Shown here piece after piece: positions 43,630 to 51,292 of a stretch of DNA of 64,000 nt. Under the pieces are notes generated by a model, which worked only from the letters and a program-made list of their open reading frames with translations, was not told where the DNA came from and made no database searches. Position 1 is the first letter of the stretch, and each line of letters starts with the position of its first letter. The stretch lies in contig CANPJW010000009.1 in the NCBI GenBank assembly GCA_947574505.1, positions 1 through 64,000 on the forward strand, read 5' to 3'. Source of the DNA: an uncultured Bacteroides sp. (GTDB lineage Bacteria > Bacteroidota > Bacteroidia > Bacteroidales > Bacteroidaceae). Position numbers and translations under genes: made by a program.

Positions 43630-44652
43630 CTATTCCAAAACAAATATAATCGTCTCATTAACAGGTGCCCATTCGAAAATAAACTTGGCATGAGAGGTGG
43701 CATTTCTTACACACATATGTGAGCGGGGGATGGTACCCAACGTATAACTGTATTCTATGATCCCTGTTGCCGGTGCATTGGTGGGTACTCCGTGAATATA
43801 ACCACCATTATTGAAACGGCTGGCGTAAGGTGCAAAACCACCGGTGGCGGCAGAACCGTCTTTTAGAAAAATCATCTTGGTCTTTTTCTCTTGCAGAACG
43901 AACATACCCAATGGAGTTTCTTGGGCGTATGGAGGACGATGTTGTCCTGTTGTAGCAGGATTCATGCTACGTATCAGCCAGTAGCCCTTTTCTTTCCGTT
44001 CCAAAGTAGTTATATTCTGATTATGGCGGTCTATAAAAATAGCTTTGTTGAACACTACGCTGTCGGGAATCAGTTTTATATATTTTGTCGGAGCATACCA
44101 TTCGCCACCTATAAAGACAGGTTCTACTTTGGTGAACTTTCCTTCCTCACCTAGGTGACGGGTAAGAAGTCCATCCAGTCCGTAGCGTTCGGCAGTAAGG
44201 GTGTCATCTGTTAGGAAAAGGGGAATTCCCTGATAGCGTTCCACTCCCAATGTGTCGGCTATCCGTTTGTATGCATCCCTTTTAAAACTTTTCACTAAAG
44301 GCGCTTCTCCGTTCCGGTTTTTATAATTCTGTAAGATGCACCATTGTGCCGGCTTTTTTCGAATATTCTCCAACAATGCTAGCCGCTCCTTTATTTTCTC
44401 CCATTGGAAATGGCGGGTGGTGTCTTTATAAGGATAGGTATCCTTCAAAGTATGTTTATCATACAGCAGTTCCTTGTCAAGCCTGATGTCTTCGGGTTTG
44501 ATATCTTTTTCTACAATCTCGGTGATGGCTTCTGTCACAGTATTGTGTACCTCTGTTATCACTTCCTTAATTTCGCTATTTGCTTTCGAGGTACACGAGC
44601 AGATTGTACAGAAACCGGTCAATAAATATATGAATTCTATTCTTTTCATCAT
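43630..44652 (-). CDS. YkuD-type L,D-transpeptidase lipoprotein
   Basis: Starting at ATG 44652, the 340-residue protein has a signal with lipobox-like cysteines (TGFCTICSC). A family-specific N-terminal region leads to the YkuD domain, with GGYIHGVPTN and the catalytic SHMCVRNA near the C-terminus (H-x(n)-S-H-x-C-V-R). The fold is the standard cysteine L,D-transpeptidase. It probably acts in the periplasm on tetrapeptide stems. A minus-strand -7 box is at 44679-44686. Confidence 0.9.
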   Translation of the reverse strand: MMKRIEFIYLLTGFCTICSCTSKANSEIKEVITEVHNTVTEAITEIVEKDIKPEDIRLDKELLYDKHTLKDTYPYKDTTRHFQWEKIKERLALLENIRKKPAQWCILQNYKNRNGEAPLVKSFKRDAYKRIADTLGVERYQGIPLFLTDDTLTAERYGLDGLLTRHLGEEGKFTKVEPVFIGGEWYAPTKYIKLIPDSVVFNKAIFIDRHNQNITTLERKEKGYWLIRSMNPATTGQHRPPYAQETPLGMFVLQEKKTKMIFLKDGSAATGGFAPYASRFNNGGYIHGVPTNAPATGIIEYSYTLGTIPRSHMCVRNATSHAKFIFEWAPVNETIIFVLE

Positions 44653-44678
44653 AGACACAGGTTTGTGGCTTTCTTCTA

Positions 44679-44686
44679 CAAATATA
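44679..44686 (-). promoter_or_regulatory. -7 box of the 44.6 kb L,D-transpeptidase gene
   Basis: TATATTTG on the minus strand, exact match, 26 bp upstream of the ATG. Confidence 0.5.
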
Positions 44687-44856
44687 ATTCTTTAAAAGGA
44701 ATAAACATGCGTTTTTGTTTTTAAATGCAGTGAAAAATTCCTGTTTCTTTGAACAATCTCCCCTATTGCATACCTTATAAAGGACCGCTGGGAATAATCG
44801 TTTATCTTGGCTTGAGGTTTTTACAGAAAAAAAGAATCAACTTAAAAACAAGTATT

Positions 44857-45795
44857 ATGGTGGAATCAACTAGAGTAAGAAGTAAAAGATTATCCTTTTC
44901 AGGTAAGAAGACACTGTCTTCCTTTATGCAAGTGAATATTGCCAGTCTGAGACAATCGGGAAAATTGCGTACCAGTGAGACGTATAGAGCTACACTGAAC
45001 AGTTTTATGAAATTTATGGATGGCAAGGATGTTCTGTTGAGCAATATGGATGCCGAGTTGATGATGGGGTATGAAACTTATTTAAAGGAGCAGGGAGCAA
45101 GTATGAACACCGTTTCTTTTTATATGCGTATTTTGCGTGCAACGTATAATCGTGCAGTAGATAAAGGGGTGATCAGACAGCGTTTTCCTTTTAAGCACGT
45201 CTATACGGGAGTGGAAAAAACGGTGAAGCGGGCCATTTCTTTTAAAGTAATCAGACAACTGAAGGAGATGGATTTAAGTCACTCTCAGTCAATGGAGTTT
45301 GCGCGTGATATGTTTATGTTCAGCTTTTATACCCGGGGAATGTCATTTGTGGACATGGCTTTTCTTAAAAAAACAGATTTAAATAATGGTATGCTGACTT
45401 ATAGAAGAAAGAAAACCGGTCAGTTGCTTTCCATCAGATGGGAGAAATGCATGCAGGATATAGTGGATAAATATCCCGGAAACTATTCGACTTATCTGCT
45501 TCCTATTATAATTCATATCAGGAAAGATGAAAGATTGCAATATAAAAATTCAATTTGCTTGGTGAACAGAAGGCTAAAAGAAATAGGGAAAAAGTTGGGG
45601 CTTGTTCATCCTTTGACTATGTATGTGGCGCGCCATTCATGGGCCAGTGTTGCCAGAGGCAAACATATTCCTCTTTCTGTGATAAGTGAAGGGATGGGAC
45701 ATGATTCGGAAAAAACGACTTTGATTTATCTGGCAGCATTGGATACCACCGTGATAGACAAAGCGAATATGGTGGTGCTGAGGGAATTCTTGTGA
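44857..45795 (+). CDS. Tyrosine site-specific recombinase, candidate promoter invertase
   Basis: I choose ATG 44857 (MVESTRVRSKRLSF), giving 312 residues; the longer TTG frame is poorly supported. An N-terminal SAM-like core-binding domain (about 20-110: TLSSFMQVNIASLRQSG, YRATLNSFMKFM) precedes the catalytic domain. Its residues are Arg in FYTRGMSFVDMAFL, Lys in RRKKTGQ, the second Arg in YVARHSWAS (a Tyr replaces the usual His three residues before it, common in Bacteroides relatives), GHDSEKTT, and the nucleophile Tyr in TLIYLA. This size and family match the Bacteroidota promoter invertases. It lies 527 bp upstream of the second invertible element and is the only recombinase in the window. 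Confidence 0.88.
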   Translation: MVESTRVRSKRLSFSGKKTLSSFMQVNIASLRQSGKLRTSETYRATLNSFMKFMDGKDVLLSNMDAELMMGYETYLKEQGASMNTVSFYMRILRATYNRAVDKGVIRQRFPFKHVYTGVEKTVKRAISFKVIRQLKEMDLSHSQSMEFARDMFMFSFYTRGMSFVDMAFLKKTDLNNGMLTYRRKKTGQLLSIRWEKCMQDIVDKYPGNYSTYLLPIIIHIRKDERLQYKNSICLVNRRLKEIGKKLGLVHPLTMYVARHSWASVARGKHIPLSVISEGMGHDSEKTTLIYLAALDTTVIDKANMVVLREFL

Positions 45796-45828
45796 TAATA
45801 GGGTAAAGATATTGTTTCTTGTCAAAAA

Positions 45829-45855
45829 GAGGATATCATATCACAAGGTATCCTC
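45829..45855 (+). terminator. Hairpin after the recombinase gene
   Basis: Stem GAGGATA / TATCCTC with a 13-nt loop, 34 bp after the stop; no T-run, so only a weak terminator candidate. Confidence 0.35.
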
Positions 45856-46322
45856 CATTTGACGGGATCAGTGTGTCTAGTATTTTTTTAATAAATGTGT
45901 GTTTGTTCTCTCTAAAGATGATAGCACTTTCTGATGTGGCTGAGTTGAATATGTTTGTTGCAAGGTCGGCACAGCCTATGATCTCTTTTTATTGTTATCT
46001 TTTGTCAGAAGATACCTTATAGTAAAGGAGAATCGGATTACAGATAGATTTTGAAACAATTGCCATAAACCATTATGCTGTTTTCGTCCACCTATTTGTT
46101 ATGAAAAAAATATCAGCTTCCAAATATTCAATATTTTTCCGTAATATGACAATTGTCATAGGTTTGTTTTTTTATGTGAATTATAGCTGATACAACTATT
46201 TTTTAATAGACAAACTTGAATAAAAGAAAAGGCAAAGTTTACTTGGGTTTTATTCTTTGATTTTGGAGATAATCCTCTTATTACAAGAACTTTATAGAAA
46301 AAATACTAAGTTGGAATATTAT
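45856..46322. other. Gene-free AT-rich region between recombinase and invertible element
   Basis: No convincing CDS. It contains the perfect 16-bp palindrome TATGACAATTGTCATA at 46145-46160, a candidate operator. This is flanked symmetrically by TATCAGCT (46111-46118) and AGCTGATA (46185-46192). Its position between the recombinase gene and the invertible promoter makes a regulatory role plausible but unproven. Confidence 0.45.
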
Positions 46323-46343
46323 ATATCTCTTATTAAGAGATAT
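46323..46343. repeat. Left recombination site of the S-layer-locus invertible element
   Basis: Arms ATATCTCTTA and TAAGAGATAT around central T 46333; the palindrome extends to 46321-46345. It has the same core and ATAT-type outer arms as the promoter-proximal site at 355-375, but in the opposite orientation. Confidence 0.75.
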
Positions 46344-46509
46344 ATATTTTGTCGCAAATTTAAGCAAAGTTTTGAGAATTAGAACAATTTAGCAAGGAAA
46401 TTTAATAATTGATTCAAAAAAAACGTTTTCTGAATACATGATTTAGTCTTTCAAAGTATTCTTGTGTGAATGTATTTTGTTGATTTATAATGTGTTATAG
46501 ATCTCTTAT
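46344..46509. other. Putative invertible DNA segment of the S-layer locus
   Basis: The two flanking sites have centres 187 bp apart, one base different from the pilus element. The single clear promoter is near the left end on the minus strand, pointing away from the downstream genes. The right end inside the segment reads, on the minus strand, AAGAGATCTATAA, identical to the inside of the left end at the pilus locus. So this segment is arranged like the pilus one but reversed, i.e. OFF as sequenced. Inversion is inferred. Confidence 0.7.
46355..46387 (-). promoter_or_regulatory. Promoter in the S-layer invertible segment, pointing away from the genes
   Basis: On the minus strand TTG (46387-46385), 22-bp spacer, TAAATTTG (46362-46355). 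The -7 box is 22 bp from the centre of the left site, against 24 bp in the pilus element. No comparable plus-strand promoter is seen near the right site; TATTTTG at 46473-46479 is one base short of the consensus. Confidence 0.6.
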
Positions 46510-46530
46510 ATATCTCTTAATAAGAGATCT
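46510..46530. repeat. Right recombination site of the S-layer-locus invertible element
   Basis: Arms ATATCTCTTA and TAAGAGATCT around central A 46520. An additional half-site, AGATCTCTTA, sits directly upstream at 46499-46508. With the right arm it forms a 12-bp perfect inverted repeat (46497-46508 and 46521-46532) around a 12-bp centre. It ends 34 bp before the AraC-type gene. Confidence 0.75.
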
Positions 46531-46564
46531 ATCGTATAACTGATGACACGCCATATAATAATGT

Positions 46565-47104
46565 ATGGTTGTGAAGATGTTAAAGCGAAGATTAAAAGTA
46601 AATAAAAATATGGACTATCTATTCTTGAGACGACACAGACGGACTGCTACTTCGAATAGGCAGAAAAGCCTGCTTCTTAAGGCTGCTGAACGCCAGTGGG
46701 AACTACAGTTCGCCAATAAGGGGACTGAAGGGAGAAAGGTGGATTGTGCCCTATATAAATGTATATTGTATAACCTTGAAATAAAGCAAGTTTTTTTGGA
46801 TTCGGAGCTTTCTTTGAAAAAGTTTAGCGTTATGATAGACACCAACCAAACTTACCTGTCGAATGTGGTAAACAAGTATTTCAACTGCAATTTGAAGGAG
46901 TTGCTGAATACTTACCGTGTGGAATATGCCAAAGAGTTACTCCATGCTGGGAAATGTTCATTAGAAGAACTCCCACAGCGATGTGGCTTTGCCTCTAGAA
47001 GTGCTTTTTATGCCTCTTTTAGTAAAATAGTCGGAATGTCTCCTTTGCGCTTTCTAGCTCGAGAACAGAATAATTCGCTCTTAGAATCAATGATTTATGT
47101 ATAA
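46565..47104 (+). CDS. Short AraC-type helix-turn-helix regulator
   Basis: The 179-residue protein is mostly a C-terminal AraC/XylS DNA-binding domain: LSLKKFSVMIDTNQTYLSNVVNKYFNCNLKELLNTYRVEYAKELL (first HTH) and SLEELPQRCGFASRSAFYASFSKIVGMSPLRFL (second HTH with the P-x-x-F motif). The N-terminal about 70 residues are Arg/Lys-rich, and there is no room for a ligand-binding domain. It is the first gene after the invertible element and starts 34 bp from the right site; the S-layer-like gene follows 44 bp later. It would be made only when the promoter is flipped ON, and could regulate further genes. Confidence 0.82.
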   Translation: MVVKMLKRRLKVNKNMDYLFLRRHRRTATSNRQKSLLLKAAERQWELQFANKGTEGRKVDCALYKCILYNLEIKQVFLDSELSLKKFSVMIDTNQTYLSNVVNKYFNCNLKELLNTYRVEYAKELLHAGKCSLEELPQRCGFASRSAFYASFSKIVGMSPLRFLAREQNNSLLESMIYV

Positions 47105-47148
47105 TCAATTTTAGTTTTTTAAATTTATAAATTTAAAGTTTTTCTATT

Positions 47149-50100
47149 ATGAACAAAAAGTTTTTAAGTGCAATCCTGTTTGGTGCCTTGATGGTTACCT
47201 CGACAGGAACATTTGTATCTTGTAAGGACTATGATGATGACATCGACAGCTTGAACGAGAAAGTGGACAAGCTGACTAAAGATTTGTCTGAATTACAGGC
47301 CGCAGCTGGAAAATATGTCACAGCTGTCAAGTATGATGCGGCAACAGGTAAGTTGACTGTTACCGGCGGTAACGGTGAAACTTTCCAACTTCCGATGCCT
47401 GCTGAACTTCCCACTTACTCTTTGAAAGTTGTAGATGGTAAGATACAGTTGTTAGATGGTGACAAGGTCGTTTCTGAAGCACCCCTGCCTACAACTGATG
47501 CTCCTGCGGCATTTGATCCTACTTTGTTGAAGTGGAACAATGGCTATCTGTATTATGGAGATGTAAAAATCTCAGGTGTAGAGAAACCTCAAAGCGTTGG
47601 CTCTATTACAGAAGTGAAAGATGAAGAAACTGGTGAGGTGATTGGCTATGTCATTGAACTAGATGGAAAATCTGCTACATTCTCTTTGGTTGCTGATTTG
47701 AAGGCGTTAGTATTCCAACCTGCATTCTATTATCAGGGTATTGAAGCAATGGAAGCTATTGGTCTTAATTATAAAACCTTGACAGTAGCTAAAGTAGATG
47801 CAGATGGAAATTATGATAAGGATGCTCCTGTTGTAGGTGAAGCAACTACAATGATTCCGGACTTGGTAGCTGATTATCATGTAAATCCTACCGTAGCGAA
47901 AGTTCCAGGTGATGTAAAAGCATATACTTTCTTGCGTTATGACAAGAATTATACTCGTTCTGCTGCGACAGCTCCGAAAGTAGTAAAAACTAATGTTACA
48001 AACGGTAAGGCCCCCAAGGGTATATTGACTGTAAATGCTCATTTTACAGATGCTGATATTAAGAACATTGAAAATGATGAGCAAGTAACTGTATTAGCTT
48101 TGCAAGTAAGTAAGGGGGATACCGTTGTTACTTCTGATTATGCTGCTGTTAAGGCTGCTTATTACAAGGACTTGGTATTGGCAGCTGTAGATAGTATTCA
48201 TGCAAATGACCGCCACTTGTTTACAACTGCTGCTGAAGCTATTGCTGATAATGAACATGTTTGCAAGATTGTCTGGAACAGCAATGGTATCGATATTGCT
48301 CGTTTGGTCAATACTCACAGAACTAATATAGATAAAGAAGGTACACATTCAAAATGGGATGTTCGTGCTGCTGATGGTACTGTAGAAAAATATGGTTTCA
48401 AATATTCTTACGAATTAGTTGGTTATCATAAAGGTAATAACGAAACTTCAGAAAGTGCTCATGCTGCATTGAAGGGTTCTGTTATTCGTCCTCAGATGAC
48501 AAGTGGTGGTAAGCAGCAACCTTGGGGATTTACTCAGAATAAAGCTACAAAAGATCGTGAACCGTTGGTTCGTGTTATCTTGACTGATACTATTAGCGGA
48601 AAAATAGCTTCTGTTGGTTATTTAAAATTCAAGATTACCGATACTGCTAATCAGAATGAAGTTGTATTGACCCCGAATTTCCCATTTGCCAATGGTTATA
48701 CTGTTGATTGTACAGAAACAGAGACTAAACTTGGTTTGTCATGGCATCAAGTTGAAGAACAGATTCTGGCTCAATTGGAAGAAATTGGTATTTCTAAGGA
48801 TGAATTCCATAAGAATTTCAAATTGGATGGTGCTGTAGAAGACGTAGAGCAACAAGCTTTGGTAAATGCTACTCAGTATGATGGAATTACTGTTGATTCT
48901 AAGGCTGTTACTACTCCGGTTGGTGTGGTTTCACAGACTAATTGGGATCCGGCGGATGAAATGACTGAAGTTTTGACTTGGGTAGTTAAGAATAATCAGG
49001 CATATCACATCTTTAAGGCTGGTGCTAAGAGTATTGCAGTAAATGTACGTTATAGCTATGAAGTATCTGAAGGTGTATATCAATATGTATATGTTACTTT
49101 CACTTGGACTCCTAGTCCTTTGAACTTTACTCCTAATGGTACCATTGAAAACTCTGCTAAGATTGATAAATATTGGTATGAAAAGAACGGTGCTGTAGCA
49201 GGTTCTGGTTATTCAGATATCCATGCTAATGTTCATCAAGTTGTTAGCGATAACTCTAATGATTGTACATTTGATAGCGAAATCTTGAATACTTTCACTG
49301 GTAATGTGATTACCGTGACAAGTGACGCTACTTATCCTGCATTTGCTAATGATAAGTTGACTAAGGAAGTTGTATTTGCTAACCCTCAAGATCATTTGAC
49401 TAAGAAGGGAACTGCTTATGTCGTGAATGGTGCTTCTGGTGCTCAATATGATATCACTGTATCTGCTGATGGAAAAACTCTACAAGCTACTAATAACGCT
49501 GTAACAAAAGCAGTTGTTGTTCTTGCTGGAACAGTGATGGAATATCAAGAAAATGATTTTGCAAAAGATATTTTGAACAATGCAGATCACAACTTGCTGG
49601 GACAAGACCAGACATTTACTGCTAAATTGCAAATTAATGCTGCTAACTGCGATTATGTAGATTATGCTTTGGGTAACAACGTATTCTATGCTAAATATTT
49701 GCGTCCTGTATCAGTAGATCCGTCAGATGTAGATGAATTAATTGATGCTACTAATGGTGCTTCTATTGCAGGCTTGACCTTGAATCTGATTGATTGGAGA
49801 GACAAGTATTTTGATAAAGCAGAAGATACTACTGGTGATGATGGTAAGAAATATAATTTCTATGGATTTTATGGCGTAACTAAAGTTGCTGCTGATATTG
49901 AAAACGCTACAACAACTTTGAATGGTGGAACATTAGGTTCTACTAAATTATCTTCTGTAACGAAGAATGTAAAATTGTATTTCGGTGAAGATAAATCTAC
50001 AACCAATGTATTTACTGCTCTGAAGGTTGGCGATAATGGTAAATTCTATTATTACAATAATGGTACTACTTTAGGTAAGTTTACAATCCGCGTTCCGCTG

Positions 50101-50172
50101 GAAGTTACTTATAAGTGGGGTACTATCTATACCGAAGTTGATTTGAATATCAATAAGACTATTCAGAACTAA
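47149..50172 (+). CDS. S-layer-like surface lipoprotein, 1007 residues
   Basis: The signal MNKKFLSAILFGALMVTSTG ends in a lipobox with Cys25 (FVSC), followed by KDYDDD, an acidic run like the Bacteroidota surface-export signal. A short coiled coil follows (about 30-52, DSLNEKVDKLTKDLSELQ), then TAVKYDAATGKLTVTGG and a long beta-rich body with low Cys content. The start closely resembles the phase-variable S-layer protein BT1927 of B. thetaiotaomicron, as I recall it. The A+T-rich codon use (many GCT, GTT and AAT) differs from neighbours and suits a very abundant protein. A strong terminator follows. Identity as the S-layer subunit is inference. Confidence 0.72.
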   Translation: MNKKFLSAILFGALMVTSTGTFVSCKDYDDDIDSLNEKVDKLTKDLSELQAAAGKYVTAVKYDAATGKLTVTGGNGETFQLPMPAELPTYSLKVVDGKIQLLDGDKVVSEAPLPTTDAPAAFDPTLLKWNNGYLYYGDVKISGVEKPQSVGSITEVKDEETGEVIGYVIELDGKSATFSLVADLKALVFQPAFYYQGIEAMEAIGLNYKTLTVAKVDADGNYDKDAPVVGEATTMIPDLVADYHVNPTVAKVPGDVKAYTFLRYDKNYTRSAATAPKVVKTNVTNGKAPKGILTVNAHFTDADIKNIENDEQVTVLALQVSKGDTVVTSDYAAVKAAYYKDLVLAAVDSIHANDRHLFTTAAEAIADNEHVCKIVWNSNGIDIARLVNTHRTNIDKEGTHSKWDVRAADGTVEKYGFKYSYELVGYHKGNNETSESAHAALKGSVIRPQMTSGGKQQPWGFTQNKATKDREPLVRVILTDTISGKIASVGYLKFKITDTANQNEVVLTPNFPFANGYTVDCTETETKLGLSWHQVEEQILAQLEEIGISKDEFHKNFKLDGAVEDVEQQALVNATQYDGITVDSKAVTTPVGVVSQTNWDPADEMTEVLTWVVKNNQAYHIFKAGAKSIAVNVRYSYEVSEGVYQYVYVTFTWTPSPLNFTPNGTIENSAKIDKYWYEKNGAVAGSGYSDIHANVHQVVSDNSNDCTFDSEILNTFTGNVITVTSDATYPAFANDKLTKEVVFANPQDHLTKKGTAYVVNGASGAQYDITVSADGKTLQATNNAVTKAVVVLAGTVMEYQENDFAKDILNNADHNLLGQDQTFTAKLQINAANCDYVDYALGNNVFYAKYLRPVSVDPSDVDELIDATNGASIAGLTLNLIDWRDKYFDKAEDTTGDDGKKYNFYGFYGVTKVAADIENATTTLNGGTLGSTKLSSVTKNVKLYFGEDKSTTNVFTALKVGDNGKFYYYNNGTTLGKFTIRVPLEVTYKWGTIYTEVDLNINKTIQN

Positions 50173-50205
50173 TATTGTAATAACTTTGAGTTTAATTTAA
50201 ATAAG

Positions 50206-50237
50206 GGCCGGCCATTCATAGTGGCTGGCCTTTTTTA
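50206..50237 (+). terminator. Strong terminator of the S-layer gene
   Basis: Stem GGCCGGCCA / TGGCTGGCC (one G-U pair), 7-nt loop, then TTTTTT at 50231-50236. Confidence 0.85.
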
Positions 50238-50255
50238 ATAGGAGGAAAGAATGAA

Positions 50256-50735
50256 ATGAAAAAACTGAAATTTATTTTATTGTTGACTGTTTTATTAACA
50301 ACCTTTTCTTGTCAATCAGGAAAACAGAAGGTGCAAAGCAAAGAAGAGAAGAGTATTAATGAATTTGTAGCTCATCTAACGGAAGTTGATACGGTTTTGA
50401 TAACAAACCTAATAAATCAATTTATGGAATATGCGAAAAATGGTCAGCTGGAATCTGCCGCAGCTATGCTTTATAAAGCCGATTCGGCAGATGTTTGGAA
50501 TGAACCTATTCAATTGGATAACAATGAATTGCATCAAGTCGCAAAAATGATGGAATCTTTTCCTGTATTAAGTTATAAGATAGATTATATAAAGTTCTAT
50601 ACTCCTGTTAAAAACGAGGTGAAGTGCACGATTGTTATGCAGAAAGGAGAAAGTGGAACACCTATTGCAACTAGTAGTTGGTATTTTAAGCTGATGAATT
50701 ATTTGGGTGGATGGCGGCTTTGTATGATGAATTAG
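50256..50735 (+). CDS. Small lipoprotein of unknown function
   Basis: The 159-residue product has a lipoprotein signal with the cysteine at residue 19 (TFSC). The mature part (INEFVAHLTEVDTVLITNLINQFMEYAKNGQLESAAAMLYKAD, then IVMQKGESGTPIATSSWYFKLMNYLGGWRLCMMN) has the helix-plus-sheet pattern of NTF2-like/DUF4878-type periplasmic domains. I do not recognise a specific family. It follows the S-layer terminator by 19 bp with no clear TAnnTTTG box, so low-level readthrough from the S-layer transcript is possible. Confidence 0.65.
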   Translation: MKKLKFILLLTVLLTTFSCQSGKQKVQSKEEKSINEFVAHLTEVDTVLITNLINQFMEYAKNGQLESAAAMLYKADSADVWNEPIQLDNNELHQVAKMMESFPVLSYKIDYIKFYTPVKNEVKCTIVMQKGESGTPIATSSWYFKLMNYLGGWRLCMMN

Positions 50736-51255
50736 CTAATGATCGATTTATATAAGCAGTCGTGGGAAAAAGTGTCATTTAAAAATTATTGAAGGGGGTG
50801 TTTGTTTAGGATATTTATGTGATTTTCAATACAAAAGATTATAGTTATAAATTGTAGCAGGGTCAAAAGAGAACGGTTTCTCAGGCTTGTAGTCGAAAAG
50901 TTGACAGTTCAACCAGATAATCCGGACTGTCAGCTTCTTTTTTTGTGTCCGGAGAGATTTCTTCTGTCCGGTAAGTTCCCTATGGATCCAGATAGCAGTG
51001 CATTTACCCATAGCAAGGATAACAGCATTACGATAATCTGTGAAAGTATTTCTTTCTTAATCATATTATACCTGTTCCTTTTCAAAAGTTACGAAAGAGT
51101 GATCGCATGAGTAAGAAAAATCTTACTCTGCTGTTTTGTAAGCCTTGTCCATGCTTTGTATCCGTCGTCTTGCACCGAATATCTTGTAACAGGAATGAAA
51201 CTCCTTTGTCACGAAACCTTTAATAGAGTGTAACTCTCAAGAAACCTGACCCATC
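50736..51255. other. Gene-free region before the TonB receptor
   Basis: About 520 bp with no convincing CDS. TGACAGT (50902-50908) and ACTGTCA (50936-50942), followed by GCTTC and a T-run, form a possible terminator. Nothing else was recognised. Confidence 0.4.
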
Positions 51256-51263
51256 TACTTTTG
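51256..51263 (+). promoter_or_regulatory. -7 box of the TonB receptor gene
   Basis: TACTTTTG, exact match, 29 bp upstream of the ATG. Confidence 0.5.
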
Positions 51264-51292
51264 CAGCAGATTTATAACGCATAAAAAAGTAT

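Noticed and set aside
45819..46022. 67-residue open frame after the recombinase
   Set aside because: It starts with TTG inside a hairpin region, has no ribosome-binding site and matches nothing I recognise.
46473..46479. Plus-strand promoter within the S-layer segment
   Set aside because: TATTTTG lacks one base of TAnnTTTG, has no properly spaced TTTG upstream, and lies farther from the site than in the other element.
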